Notes: generated by a model not told the origin, from the letters alone. 34,546 nt of DNA from Desulfobacteraceae bacterium (GCA_021737045.1 JAIPES010000018.1:1-34546), one strand, 5' to 3'. Positions 7,889 through 17,142 are shown, numbered from the stretch's first letter. Numbers and translations: made by a program.

Positions 7889-10800
7889 ATGATCTGGAAT
7901 CTATGCATCCGCAGACCCGTATTGACCACGGTCCTGTTTTTGGTGATTTTCATTTTCGGGTTGTTTGGCTACAACCAGATGCCGGTGCGGGAATATCCGG
8001 ACGTGGAGTTTCCCATTGTCAACGTCAGTGCAGTACTGCCGGGAGCCGACCCCGAAGTCATTGAAACCGAGGTGATCGAACCCCTGGAAGAACAGCTAAA
8101 CACCATTGAGGGTGTCAAGGAGATCAAGTCCACCAGCAGAGAGCAGGTGGGTGTGGTGACAGTGGAGTTTGAACTCTACCGCGACATTGATCTGGCTGCC
8201 CAGGATGTACGGGACCGGGTCACCCGTGCCCGGCCGGAGATGGCCGATGACATCGAGGAACCGGTAATCCGCAAGGTTGACCCGGATGCCCAGGCGGTAA
8301 TGTGGATTTCCCTGCGGGGAGATAAGCGCTGGGATCCTGTGAGCATGACCGAGTATGCTGACACGGTGATCAAAAACCGCCTGGAACGGCTTCCCGGGGT
8401 GGGTCAGATCTTTATCGGCGGTGAACGCAAGTACGCCGTGCGCATCCGCCTTGATCCGGACAAACTTGCCGGCCACAACCTCACCCCCCGGGAAGTGGTG
8501 GAAAAAATCCAGGCCCAGAATGTGGATATCCCTTCCGGCCGGATTGAAAGCCGGGAACGCGAATTTCTGATCAAGACTGAGGGAAGGTTTGCCGATGCGG
8601 CACCTTTCAACGACATTATCATCACCCATCGAAACGGCTCTCCCGTGCGCCTGGCAGACGTGGGCGAAGCAGTGGACGGGGTGGAAAACGACCGCAACGT
8701 GGCCCGCTACAATACCGAACCCTCCGTTGGCCTGGGCGTGGTCAAGCAGTCCGATGCCAACCTGGTGGAGGTGGTTGAGCGGGTAAGACAGGAAATGAAA
8801 TCTGTTGAAAAAGATTTTCTGCCGGGGCTGCGGTATCAGGTGGCATCGGATGACTCTGAGTTTGTCAGTGAAAACATCAACGACCTGATCACCACCATTT
8901 TTATTGCCACAGCCCTGGTGGCCGTGGTGATCCTGTTTTTTCTCGGAACCATCCGCGGGACCGTGATCGCCGCCATCACCATCCCCACCTCCCTTCTGGC
9001 GGGCATGGCGGCGATTTTCTACCTGGGGTTTTCATTAAACGTGCTCTCGCTTCTGGGATTGATCCTTGTGGTGGGGCTGGTGGTCGATGATGCCATTGTT
9101 GTGCTGGAAAGCTGCTACCGCCACATGGAACAGGGCGCGGATGCCAAGCCCGCGGCCCGCACCGGAACAACCGAAATCGCCTTTGCCGCAATCGCCAATA
9201 CCCTGGCCCTGCTGTCGGTTTTTATTCCAGTGGCCTTTATGCCGGGGATGATCGGCCGGTTCTTTTTCGAATTCGGCCTCACGGTTGCAGTAACCGTTCT
9301 GGCTTCCACGTTTACGGCCCTGACATTAACACCCATGCTGTGCTCCAGGTATCTCAAGGCGCCGGCGGCCTATGCCAGACGGCCGGTGGTGTTTCGTTTC
9401 ACTGAATTTTTTTTCAAAAGCCTGGAAAAGCTCTACAACCCCCTTCTCAATGCTGCCCTCAGACAGCGGGCTGTGACCGTCGGCATTGCGGTGCTGGCCC
9501 TGGGGATGGGTCTTTTCTTTCTCACCCGGCTGGAATCCGAATTCGCACCCAGCTCAGACGAGGGTCAGTTCATGATTTCGTATGAAACCGTGGAAGGCGC
9601 CACCCTGACCAACACGGACCGCTACGGAAAACAGGTCGAGGAGATACTCTCCGGCATTGACGAAATCCGCTCCTTTTTCATGGCCATCGGCATGGCCAGG
9701 ACCGGGCCGGGCAAAGTCAACGAAGGTATGGTGTTTGTGCGCCTGACCCACTATTCCGAAAGAGACCGCAATCAGCAGGCCATCATGGCCGAAGTGCGGG
9801 AAAAAATGGGCCGCCTCACCGGCGTTCGCGGCTATGCCATTGAAGGCGGCGGTCCGGTGGGCGCCGAAGCCCCCCTGCAGGTGGTACTCACCCATCAGGA
9901 CATTGAAAAACTGGCCGGGGCCCAGGAACAGGTCATGCACTGGATGCGCTCCCAGCCCGATTTTGCAGGCGTTCGTGCGGACATGAAACTCAACAAGCCC
10001 GAAGTGCAGGCCTGGGTAAACCGGCAGCAGGCCGAGGAAATGGGAATTACTGTGGCAGAGATTGCCAACACCCTGCGATTTGTTTTTGGCGAGCCCGATA
10101 TCACGGAAATCGAACGACAGGGCGAACGCTATGACGTGATCACGGAAATCGCCGAAAGGGAAAACAGTCCGGATGCAATTAATCGCATTTATCTGCGTAA
10201 CCAGGACGGACAGATGGTCAACATGGCCCACCTGGTGGAACTGGAAGAAGGCTCCGGCCCCAGCGAAATCCATCACTTCAACCGGGCCCGGGCCACCACC
10301 ATCAGCTCGGATCTGCCCCCTGGCGTGCCCCTGGGCCGCGCGCTTTCCAAGGTGGAAAACTATATTGCCACCGAGGTGCCGGCGGAGTTTGACAGCACCA
10401 TCACCGGTCAGTCCCGGGATTTCCGGGAATCGTTTTTCTATCTGACCATGGCCCTGCTCTTTGCCATTGTTTTTATCTTTCTGGTCATGTCCGGGCAGTT
10501 TGAGTCCTTTCTCCACCCCCTGACCATCCTGATGGCCCTGCCCCTGGCCGGGGTTGGCGCGTTTGGAGCACTATGGGCCCTGAACATGACCATCAACATT
10601 TTCTCCTTTATCGGCATTATCATGCTGCTGGGGCTGGTGACCAAAAACGCCATTCTCCTGGTGGACTACACCAACGTGCTGGTGGCACGGGGGCAGCCTG
10701 TCATGGAAGCCACCCGGCAGGCCGCGCAGGTACGGTTCCGGCCGGTTTTGATGACCGCCATTTCAACGATTCTCGGAATGGCCCCCATTGCCCTGGGATT

Positions 10801-11008
10801 CGGGGCCGGCGGCGAAGCCCGGGCGCCCATGGGCGTGGCCATTTCCATGGGCATGTTTGCCGCCACCGCCCTGACCCTGCTGGTCATCCCTGTGGCCTAT
10901 ACCCTGTTTGACTCCCTGCAGACCCGGATCCTGCGTCACAGGGTCATCAGCCTGGCAGCTGCAGGGATTGTGGCGGCACTGGTGATCATGTACCTGGTGT
11001 TTCAATAA
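7889..11008 (+). CDS. RND-family multidrug efflux transporter (HAE1-like)
   Basis: Proton-driven inner-membrane pump of 1039 residues, full length for the AcrB/MdtB type. TM1 (PVLTTVLFLVIFIFGLFGY) is followed by the first large periplasmic porter region, TM2-7, the second periplasmic loop and TM8-12. The proton-relay residues are present: D400-D401 in GLVVDDAIVVLES and K919 in LVTKNAILLVDY. It lacks the His/Met-rich and charged markers typical of CzcA metal pumps, so organic substrates are more likely, though unproven. The start site has only a weak Shine-Dalgarno (AAGG about 13 nt upstream). It is the third gene of the efflux operon. Confidence 0.96.
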   Translation: MIWNLCIRRPVLTTVLFLVIFIFGLFGYNQMPVREYPDVEFPIVNVSAVLPGADPEVIETEVIEPLEEQLNTIEGVKEIKSTSREQVGVVTVEFELYRDIDLAAQDVRDRVTRARPEMADDIEEPVIRKVDPDAQAVMWISLRGDKRWDPVSMTEYADTVIKNRLERLPGVGQIFIGGERKYAVRIRLDPDKLAGHNLTPREVVEKIQAQNVDIPSGRIESREREFLIKTEGRFADAAPFNDIIITHRNGSPVRLADVGEAVDGVENDRNVARYNTEPSVGLGVVKQSDANLVEVVERVRQEMKSVEKDFLPGLRYQVASDDSEFVSENINDLITTIFIATALVAVVILFFLGTIRGTVIAAITIPTSLLAGMAAIFYLGFSLNVLSLLGLILVVGLVVDDAIVVLESCYRHMEQGADAKPAARTGTTEIAFAAIANTLALLSVFIPVAFMPGMIGRFFFEFGLTVAVTVLASTFTALTLTPMLCSRYLKAPAAYARRPVVFRFTEFFFKSLEKLYNPLLNAALRQRAVTVGIAVLALGMGLFFLTRLESEFAPSSDEGQFMISYETVEGATLTNTDRYGKQVEEILSGIDEIRSFFMAIGMARTGPGKVNEGMVFVRLTHYSERDRNQQAIMAEVREKMGRLTGVRGYAIEGGGPVGAEAPLQVVLTHQDIEKLAGAQEQVMHWMRSQPDFAGVRADMKLNKPEVQAWVNRQQAEEMGITVAEIANTLRFVFGEPDITEIERQGERYDVITEIAERENSPDAINRIYLRNQDGQMVNMAHLVELEEGSGPSEIHHFNRARATTISSDLPPGVPLGRALSKVENYIATEVPAEFDSTITGQSRDFRESFFYLTMALLFAIVFIFLVMSGQFESFLHPLTILMALPLAGVGAFGALWALNMTINIFSFIGIIMLLGLVTKNAILLVDYTNVLVARGQPVMEATRQAAQVRFRPVLMTAISTILGMAPIALGFGAGGEARAPMGVAISMGMFAATALTLLVIPVAYTLFDSLQTRILRHRVISLAAAGIVAALVIMYLVFQ

Positions 11009-11021
11009 AATCAAACGCGTG

Positions 11022-11051
11022 GGCCGCCGGGACAATTTGATCCCGGCGGCC
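11022..11051. repeat. Perfect 11-bp hairpin between the RND gene and the PG0541-like gene
   Basis: GGCCGCCGGGA and TCCCGGCGGCC enclose an 8-nt loop, 13 nt after the pump stop. No T-run follows on the plus strand, so it more likely works as an intercistronic mRNA-processing or attenuation element than a full terminator. The core GCCGCCGGG also occurs in the hairpin at 5242-5265. Confidence 0.6.
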
Positions 11052-11069
11052 GAACAAAGGCAGGACTTT

Positions 11070-11363
11070 ATGAAATTCGTGCATATCACCTTTCATTTTG
11101 AATACGGCGATGTCATCGAACAGATCCTGGATCGTCATGAAATCGAAAATTACGTGCGCCATTACATGTGCGAGGGAAAGGACTGCGACGGCAAGCACTA
11201 CGGCACCCAGGTCTATCCGGGCAGTTCCACCGTGGTACAGGCGCAGGTACCGGACGAAAAACTCGGCGATCTGCTTTCGGATTTAAAGGGGTTTAAGGAC
11301 GAAAAGCAGGCCCACCGGCATTTGGAAGCCGTGGTCCTGCCTGTTGAAAAACGGCTGGAATAA
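11070..11363 (+). CDS. PG0541-like transporter-associated protein
   Basis: Small soluble protein of 97 residues starting MKFVHITFHFEYGDVIEQIL. Its size, alpha/beta pattern (ferredoxin-like, PII-like) and position right behind an RND pump match the PG0541 family found next to RND genes. The middle carries a small Cys motif (MCEGKDCDGKHYG) that could bind metal or a thiol. ATG at 11070 has an AGGA site 4 nt upstream and AAAGG 9 nt upstream. A longer in-frame reading begins at 11019 inside the hairpin region and is less likely. A role in sensing or tuning the pump is inference from context. Confidence 0.75.
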   Translation: MKFVHITFHFEYGDVIEQILDRHEIENYVRHYMCEGKDCDGKHYGTQVYPGSSTVVQAQVPDEKLGDLLSDLKGFKDEKQAHRHLEAVVLPVEKRLE

Positions 11364-11410
11364 ACCCGGGGGATAAAGCGCGCCCGGCTGCGGCATCGGG
11401 CAAAACCGGC

Positions 11411-13654
11411 TTACGGGCAAAACTCCCGCAGCACCCGGAGCAATTCGGGCCTGCGGATGGGCTTGGAGATATAATCATTCATGCCCGCAGCCAGACACTC
11501 CTCCTTGTGTTCCTGCATTGCATGGGCGGTCATGGCCACCACGGGTACCCGGGAAAAGCCCTGGTCCCGGATTGATTTCAATGCCTCAAACCCGTCCATT
11601 TCCGGCATCTGGATATCCATGAAGATCAGGTCCCAGTCTTCGGGTTCCCGGGTAAACATATCCACCGCTTCCCTGCCGTTTTCCGCAATGGCCACCCGGC
11701 AGCCGAGTTTGCGCAGCAGCACCTGAATCAGCTTCTGATTCACCGCATTGTCTTCGGCCACCAGAATCCGAAATCCCTGAAAAAACTCCGCTGCTTCAGT
11801 CGAGTCATCGTCTTCCAGGCGCCGGGCCTTGCCGGCACTGCCTGTTTTGCCGCTAAACAGTTCATCAAGGACCTGAAACATTTTCTCCCGCCGGATGGGC
11901 TTGATCAGAGACTGACTGAAACCGGCTTTGGCAAACAGTTCCGGGTCCCGCTCCACCAGGTAGGAGGCTGCGATCAGCGGCAGCCCTGAAATGGCGGATT
12001 TTTCAGAAAGCCGGATCTGCCGGGCCACCTCGTATCCGCTCATGCCCGGCATATGAATATCAATAATACAGGCGTCAAAGGGGTTGCCCGCCACTATGGC
12101 GCGATCCAGAGTAGGCACCACCTCCATACCGTTGCGCAGGTCCGAAACCCGGATCCTGGCAGCTTGCAGGGCATTTTTCAGCATATCCAGGTTGGCCTGG
12201 TTATCATCCACAATCAGGATCTGCCGGCCGGAAATCCCGGCGGTCAATTCCTGCCATGACACTTTCTTTTCAGACAGTTCAAGCCAGGCCGTGAAATGGA
12301 ATGTGCTGCCCACATCCGGTTCGCTGTCCACAGAAATATCGCCGCCCATTAGCTGGGCCAGCTGCCTGGAAATGGACAGGCCCAGACCGGTTCCGCCGTA
12401 TTTGCGCGTGGTGGAACCATCTGCCTGGTGGAACGGTTCAAAAATCCTTTGCTGCTTTTCCTCTGAAATGCCGATCCCCGAATCCCTGACCGTGGCATGC
12501 ACCTGGAGCCGGTCTTCGGTCTGGTCGGCTGCGTGAAGGCCCAGAACGATCTCTCCGGAATCGGTGAACTTGGGCGCATTGCCCATGAGGTTGAGCAGCA
12601 CCTGCTGGAACCGGATGGGATCGCCCTTTAGATAAGACGGCAGGCGCGGATCAATGCGGCAGACCAGCTCTATGGGTTTTTCGCCCAGTTGGGGCCGGAT
12701 CAGCTCACATACGTCATATGCCAGCAGTTCGGGAGAAAAATCGATATTCTCCAGTTCCAGCTCTCCGGATTCAATCTTGGAAAAATCCAGGATATCATTG
12801 ATCAGGGCCAGCAGGGCTTCGCTGCTGTTTCGGATGGTGCGGGCAAAATCAAGCTGGGTATCATCAAGGGCCGTATCAATGAGCATGTCGGAAAACCCGA
12901 TGACCGCATTTAAGGGAGTGCGGATCTCGTGGCTGACATTGGCCAGAAACTGGCTTTTGGCCCGGTTGGCTTCTTCGGCATTTTTTGCCAGTATCCGGGC
13001 TTCTTCAATGGTGGCCTGGAGCTGTTCATTGGTGCGCATCAGATCCGCGGCCCGTTCCCGCACCATTTCGTCGAGGTGATCCCGGTGCCGCTCCAGTTCC
13101 CGGGTGGTCTGCTTGTGCTTTTCAATCTCCTGGAGCAGGGCCTCGTTTTTGCCCTTTAACTGCTGGGTGAGAATTTCATTTCGCTCAAACACCCAGGAAA
13201 ACCGGCGCAGCAGGTTTTTTTCAAGCTTCTGGTCCAAACCGGCCTCAGAAACCCTCTGCTCCAGTTCGGCCAGGCGCTGACCGATGCGTGAAACCAGATT
13301 AAACCAGGGCCGCCAGTCCCGGGGAACATCACGGACCAGCGAGGCTTCCGGGTCGTAATCCGGATTTGCCTGTTTTGCGATCATCATGTGGCTGACCAGA
13401 TGCCTCGACGGCCGGATCCAGAGGGCATAAACCCTCCATGCCAATGCGGCCAGCAGTGCCATTGCCCCGCCCGAGACGGCAAACACCCATTTTCCGGAAC
13501 CATTGCCCACGGCCGCGGCGGTGAGTACCGCCAGGACCGCGGCAATTAAAAACAACTGTGCCCAAAAGGCCAGTTCCTGGCGCCTGGCAAATCCGGATGC
13601 CGTCGCGGCAGCCTGATGGTGCTGATCTTCGGGCGGATGGCCTTGGCTGGTCAT
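11411..13654 (-). CDS. Membrane hybrid histidine kinase with two receiver domains
   Basis: Protein of 747 residues. Two N-terminal membrane helices (about 28-48 and 55-80) are joined by a very short loop, so there is no real periplasmic sensor. A long coiled coil (~120-235) leads to HisKA with H242 in [12 protein letters not shown], then a HATPase with N box ([10 protein letters not shown], Pro where Ile or Val is usual), DSGIGI and GGTGLGL. Receiver 1 has its phospho-Asp near D532 ([11 protein letters not shown]) and receiver 2 near D680 ([11 protein letters not shown]). No Hpt domain is present; a separate Hpt gene lies at 16738. ATG at 13654 is chosen because GGAAG lies 5 nt upstream; GTG at 13681 is inside the repeat. 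It lies downstream of the FHA gene on the same strand. Confidence 0.93.
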   Translation of the reverse strand: MTSQGHPPEDQHHQAAATASGFARRQELAFWAQLFLIAAVLAVLTAAAVGNGSGKWVFAVSGGAMALLAALAWRVYALWIRPSRHLVSHMMIAKQANPDYDPEASLVRDVPRDWRPWFNLVSRIGQRLAELEQRVSEAGLDQKLEKNLLRRFSWVFERNEILTQQLKGKNEALLQEIEKHKQTTRELERHRDHLDEMVRERAADLMRTNEQLQATIEEARILAKNAEEANRAKSQFLANVSHEIRTPLNAVIGFSDMLIDTALDDTQLDFARTIRNSSEALLALINDILDFSKIESGELELENIDFSPELLAYDVCELIRPQLGEKPIELVCRIDPRLPSYLKGDPIRFQQVLLNLMGNAPKFTDSGEIVLGLHAADQTEDRLQVHATVRDSGIGISEEKQQRIFEPFHQADGSTTRKYGGTGLGLSISRQLAQLMGGDISVDSEPDVGSTFHFTAWLELSEKKVSWQELTAGISGRQILIVDDNQANLDMLKNALQAARIRVSDLRNGMEVVPTLDRAIVAGNPFDACIIDIHMPGMSGYEVARQIRLSEKSAISGLPLIAASYLVERDPELFAKAGFSQSLIKPIRREKMFQVLDELFSGKTGSAGKARRLEDDDSTEAAEFFQGFRILVAEDNAVNQKLIQVLLRKLGCRVAIAENGREAVDMFTREPEDWDLIFMDIQMPEMDGFEALKSIRDQGFSRVPVVAMTAHAMQEHKEECLAAGMNDYISKPIRRPELLRVLREFCP

Positions 13655-13675
13655 GAATTCTTCCGTCAAAAGTGA

Positions 13676-13825
13676 TGGCACCGTAAAAAGTCTGATTTCA
13701 GATGGTGCCGTAAAAAGTTTAAGATCAAGGCTTGCGCGATTCCGAAGAATGCAGCGTGCTTATCCGTACGTGAAATTCTGAGGAATCGCGCGTAACGCAG
13801 ATATTGAACTTTTTACAGCAGCATC
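13676..13825. repeat. Dispersed 150-bp palindromic repeat, copy 1 (MITE-like)
   Basis: This element fills the spacer between the FHA stop and the hybrid kinase start. It matches copy 2 at 24104-24252 with about 17 substitutions and one gap. The ends are inverted: TGGCACC-GTAAAAAGT at the left against the complement of ACTTTTTAC-AGCAGCATC at the right. The flanks carry the direct repeat AAAAGTGA at 13668-13675 and 13826-13833, a probable target duplication; the right copy is the native end of the FHA gene. Inside, GTAAAAAGTT (13710-13719) pairs with AACTTTTTAC (13807-13816), and GCGCGATTCC (13734-13743) pairs with GGAATCGCGC (13782-13791). GGCACC/GGTGCC (13677-13682, 13704-13709) makes a second small stem. 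It encodes nothing. Confidence 0.85.
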
Positions 13826-14531
13826 AAAAGTGAAACTGCACCATGGTGGCGCCCAGTTCAATAATATCGAATTCCGCAAGCTGAGTGCGGGTTTTGACAG
13901 GCTGATAATTTAACTTCACGCGGCTTTTGGGATGCTCCGGAACCAGGTAATAGCTATCATCGGACTTTTCAATAAACGCCTCGGCTTTGCGCACACGCCA
14001 GCCACGCGCCCGGATGTCACAGCCTCCATCCTTTCCCAGGGTTGTTCGGTTTTTTTCAATAGGCATGGGAGGGCGGGTTTCAGACAAAAAACTGATCACC
14101 GGCTGTACAGTGGTTTCCTTCTCCTCGGGTTCGGCCATTTCAGCAACCCCTCTGGCCAGCCTGGCCCGGTGGTCGGCAGTGTCAATCTGCAAAGTGGCCT
14201 GGTGGGCATTTTCCTGAAAATCCGGGGGTTTTTCCTCGTCATTGCCGTATGCGAAAACCATGGTGTGGTTGCCCAGGGAAATCACGTCCCCGTGGGACAG
14301 GCGGCGGGAAATCACTAGTTCCTTGTTGACAAAAGTGCCGTTTCGGCTGTTGAAATCCGTGAGGTAAAAATGCTGTCCTTCGGGTTCCAGTTCCGCGTGC
14401 GTGCTGGAAACGGCCGAGTCCTCCACACGGATATCATTGTTTTGGGCCCTGCCGATACGAATTTTACGGAACGGATCAAGTCGATAGGTCTTGAGTTTTT
14501 GTTCACCGGACTTCAGCACCACATACGGCAT
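13824..14531 (-). CDS. FHA-domain protein, with a second degenerate FHA-like domain
   Basis: Cytoplasmic protein of 235 residues. The N-terminal ~100 residues are a canonical phosphothreonine-binding FHA domain: IRIGRAQNNDI, SSTHAEL and DFNSRNGTFVN. A linker rich in Glu, Gln and Ala (~105-145) leads to a C-terminal region that looks like a second, degraded FHA fold (TTLGKDGGCDI, AFIEKSDDSYYLV, FDIIELGATMVQF) without the conserved Ser-His. ATG at 14531 has GGAAGG 5 nt upstream; GTG at 14537 would overlap that site. It is divergent from the Ser/Thr kinase at 14810 and upstream of the hybrid kinase, so it probably reads the Thr kinase's phosphorylation. The repeat element begins at its last codons. 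Confidence 0.88.
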   Translation of the reverse strand: MPYVVLKSGEQKLKTYRLDPFRKIRIGRAQNNDIRVEDSAVSSTHAELEPEGQHFYLTDFNSRNGTFVNKELVISRRLSHGDVISLGNHTMVFAYGNDEEKPPDFQENAHQATLQIDTADHRARLARGVAEMAEPEEKETTVQPVISFLSETRPPMPIEKNRTTLGKDGGCDIRARGWRVRKAEAFIEKSDDSYYLVPEHPKSRVKLNYQPVKTRTQLAEFDIIELGATMVQFHF

Positions 14532-14615
14532 AGACACCTTCCATGACGGTTTTCGAAAACAAGGGCCAAGCTGAATGAATCCTCTTGATTTTATTTGAAA
14601 TTAATCGATTTGATC

Positions 14616-14644
14616 AATATAGGCTTTTTAAAAACAAAGGTCAA
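14616..14644 (-). promoter_or_regulatory. Strong candidate sigma70 promoter for the FHA-hybrid kinase genes
   Basis: On the minus strand TTGACC (14639-14644) and TATATT (14616-14621) are separated by exactly 17 nt, about 85 nt before the FHA start. The surrounding DNA is unusually AT-rich for this window. Confidence 0.6.
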
Positions 14645-14689
14645 CCGCAAAATTGCCCCAAATCCCTCCGCTCCCGCGAAAAAATCTCA

Positions 14690-14719
14690 TTGACGGCCGG
14701 CTTAAAGACAAGCTAACCT
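14690..14719 (+). promoter_or_regulatory. Weak candidate promoter for the Ser/Thr kinase gene
   Basis: TTGACG (14690-14695) and TAACCT (14714-14719) are separated by 18 nt, about 90 nt before the kinase ATG. The -10 match is poor. It makes the 14532-14809 spacer a divergent promoter region. Confidence 0.3.
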
Positions 14720-14809
14720 GAAAATCGCTCAGTTTCGGCTGAAGTCATTTCATTATCCATTGATCTGCCCGGCCACCCTATTGCTGAAAGGGCAAACCAG
14801 GTTTTTTAC

Positions 14810-16765
14810 ATGCGCAAGGCAACTGCAGACATCCAGTCCATAATCGATTATTTCCTGCACCTGTTTACAATTCAGGTTCTGGGACCGGCCAGAAAACCGG
14901 ATGCAGCACAAGCCGTCCGCATATCCGACAATTCAACAGCCAGCACCGTCTATGAATTAAAGCTCCGGATCGGGAAAACCGATAAATACCGGCGCATGAG
15001 CATACTGCCCATCGGTGAGCGGGTGGAGAGCAAAAGCATGTGCTTCAGTGTGATCTACGACGAACCCCTGGTCATCAAAATACCGCCCCATCCCATCACG
15101 GAACTGACGACCTATCTGTCTCACATCAACCTGGAGCATCGGATTGCAAGGCGCCTGTCCCCGGCTATTTCATGTATCTTTCCCCGTATGCAGACCATTT
15201 TGAAAAAACTGCCCTTTGTCAGGCTGCCCGGGGGGCTTACCCCGGAAGAAACCGAAAACGCCTGCATTGCCGAACTCCGGGCAAAACCCGGGGTGCAGCA
15301 GTATCTGAAGATCAACAACAGCTTTGTTTATTTCATGGAGCTTTCCAGGCACGGATTTTTCAACCAGGTGATCGAATCCATGCACGTGGTCAAGGAACGG
15401 ATGCGCAGCGATATCATCCAGCGCATGCCCGAGGCGTTTACGGATCTGCCCACGTTCGAATCCCTTTACGGAGATCACAGCGCACCGGTTTACCTGGATC
15501 TTTGCCGGCTTTATGCAGACTTCGAAGACCGGGTGGACCGCCTGAGCGGAAAACACGGAAACACGGGCGTAGCACCTTACCAGCGCCGGCAGTGGTTTTT
15601 TTCCAGGATCGCCGGATTTCGCCCGGAAATCGAGGCTGACGATCTGCCCGAGGGCCTGCCGGAAAAGCTCCACGAACTAACCGATACACTCATCGCGGAA
15701 AACCGGCAGAGCCTGGACAATCTTTACAAAACCGTGCATACCCGCATCCAGCACAAAAATTTTAAAACCAACCGGCTTCGCATAAAGGGGCTGACAGTCA
15801 GTGTACTGGAACTGCTCTATCGCTTAAATCAGCAACAGGTAGCCATCCGGGATCTCAAGCCGGACAACATGTATATTGACCGCCAATTGGACGCGGCTGA
15901 GCACATCCTGGCAGATCCGTCCACATACGGGCTGGGCTTGATTGATCTGGAAACCGCAGTGTGTTTCAACAAGGGGAAAAAAGCGCCTCAGCCCCTGCTG
16001 GCGGGCACGCCGCCTTTTGCCACCCCGTCGCACGTGTTTCCCAACCCGATTCTCCAGCGGCTTTATCCCGAAACCCTTGAACGCATCTTTTATCTCCAGG
16101 ACTGGTATGCCGCCGTGGCCATTATCTTTCATATCATCAACGGCCGGGTTCTTTTTGCCAAAACCGGCCGCCTGATGCCCGAAATCATCAGGGCCCGGAG
16201 AAATGCCGGGAAAGACCCGGACCGATTGCTCCGGATGTATACCAACGTTTCCGGCAAATTCTGGAAAACCGCAATTACCGAATTCATTGAAAAAATCAAG
16301 CGGTACCAAAACCGAACCGAATCTGTTGAAATCTCATTTCCCCACCACCTGAAAACCTTTCTCGCCGGGGCTGCATACGAGGAAAAGCATCAGCTTGAAG
16401 CAGACATCAAATCCCGGATCAACTGCCATTCATTTCTGGACCGGCGGCGTGACGAAATATTAAAAGCCTCGCCCCGGACCCTGCAGAAAAGCATCCGCGA
16501 AAAGATCCTGCAGGGCCGCAGACCGGATACGCAAACCGCAGACGCCCTGCAGGCGCTTTATGCCGTTGCGCATGCCAAATACCGGATAGCGCACCTCCAG
16601 GAATCCATCCAGCGCATTTCCTCGGCGGCAGACGCCTGCTTTATCCTGTCCTTCATGCTCGAACGGGTGTTTTACACCATGCATCCGCCCGACTGGTCTG
16701 CAGACCCTTCCGGCCGAAAAGGCCCCTGCATGACGCTTTATCCCCCCCGGACAGGCAAAATCTGA
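14810..16765 (+). CDS. Atypical Ser/Thr protein kinase (Hanks-like)
   Basis: Protein of 651 residues with divergent but recognisable kinase motifs. The ATP-site Lys is probably K90 in LVIKIPPHP. The catalytic loop is IRDLKPDNMYID (D348, K350, N353; HRD changed to IRD). The metal-binding Asp is D379 in LIDLETA (DFG changed to DLE). An activation-segment-like GTPPFATPSH follows, then a subdomain-IX helix DWYAAVAIIFHIINGRVLF. The ~258 residues between Lys and the catalytic Asp far exceed the usual ~95, so a large helical insertion interrupts the N-lobe. About 200 helical residues follow the core. No membrane segment is seen. It is divergent from the FHA gene, a likely substrate reader, and tail-to-tail with the Hpt gene (28-nt overlap). 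Activity is inferred; the key polar residues are retained. Confidence 0.8.
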   Translation: MRKATADIQSIIDYFLHLFTIQVLGPARKPDAAQAVRISDNSTASTVYELKLRIGKTDKYRRMSILPIGERVESKSMCFSVIYDEPLVIKIPPHPITELTTYLSHINLEHRIARRLSPAISCIFPRMQTILKKLPFVRLPGGLTPEETENACIAELRAKPGVQQYLKINNSFVYFMELSRHGFFNQVIESMHVVKERMRSDIIQRMPEAFTDLPTFESLYGDHSAPVYLDLCRLYADFEDRVDRLSGKHGNTGVAPYQRRQWFFSRIAGFRPEIEADDLPEGLPEKLHELTDTLIAENRQSLDNLYKTVHTRIQHKNFKTNRLRIKGLTVSVLELLYRLNQQQVAIRDLKPDNMYIDRQLDAAEHILADPSTYGLGLIDLETAVCFNKGKKAPQPLLAGTPPFATPSHVFPNPILQRLYPETLERIFYLQDWYAAVAIIFHIINGRVLFAKTGRLMPEIIRARRNAGKDPDRLLRMYTNVSGKFWKTAITEFIEKIKRYQNRTESVEISFPHHLKTFLAGAAYEEKHQLEADIKSRINCHSFLDRRRDEILKASPRTLQKSIREKILQGRRPDTQTADALQALYAVAHAKYRIAHLQESIQRISSAADACFILSFMLERVFYTMHPPDWSADPSGRKGPCMTLYPPRTGKI

Positions 16766-17109
16766 TCCTGCAATGCGCTCCGGAAAGCAGCCAGTTCCTT
16801 TTCAACCAGCGCCAGACGGTGTTCAACACTTTCTGTTTTGTTTTCCTTTGCCGCCCGTTCCAGGTCTGCGGCCGCCTGCCGCACGCGCATGCCGGACAGG
16901 TTGGCAGAAGCCCCCTTCAGGGAATGCGCAGCCTGTCCCAGTGCCCGGAAATCCTTTCGCAAGGCAGCCTGCCGGATCTTGTCCATGTTTTCGGCCGCAT
17001 CCTCCAGAAACATCTCTGCGATTTCTGCGGCCAGCTCCATGTCGCCTTCCACCCGGTCGATAAAGTCGGCCTTGTCAAAAAGCGCGTCTTTGATTTCACT
17101 GTTGCCCAT
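16738..17109 (-). CDS. Stand-alone Hpt (histidine phosphotransfer) protein
   Basis: Four-helix Hpt protein of 123 residues with the phospho-His H62 in AAHSLKGASANLSG, as in ArcB/BarA-type phosphorelays. A GGAGG site lies 8 nt before the ATG. The hybrid kinase at 11411 has two receivers but no Hpt, so this protein could complete its relay. The gene lies 33 nt downstream of manC on the same strand and its 3' end overlaps the Ser/Thr kinase by 28 nt tail-to-tail. The partner assignment is inferred from proximity. Confidence 0.9.
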   Translation of the reverse strand: MGNSEIKDALFDKADFIDRVEGDMELAAEIAEMFLEDAAENMDKIRQAALRKDFRALGQAAHSLKGASANLSGMRVRQAAADLERAAKENKTESVEHRLALVEKELAAFRSALQDQILPVRGG

Positions 17110-17142
17110 ACCTCATTATCCTCCAAAGAATTTTTCCACATA

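Noticed and set aside
13660-13840. CRISPR or tandem repeat array
   Set aside because: The repeat is a single long hairpin per locus, with no regularly spaced units and no cas genes in the window.
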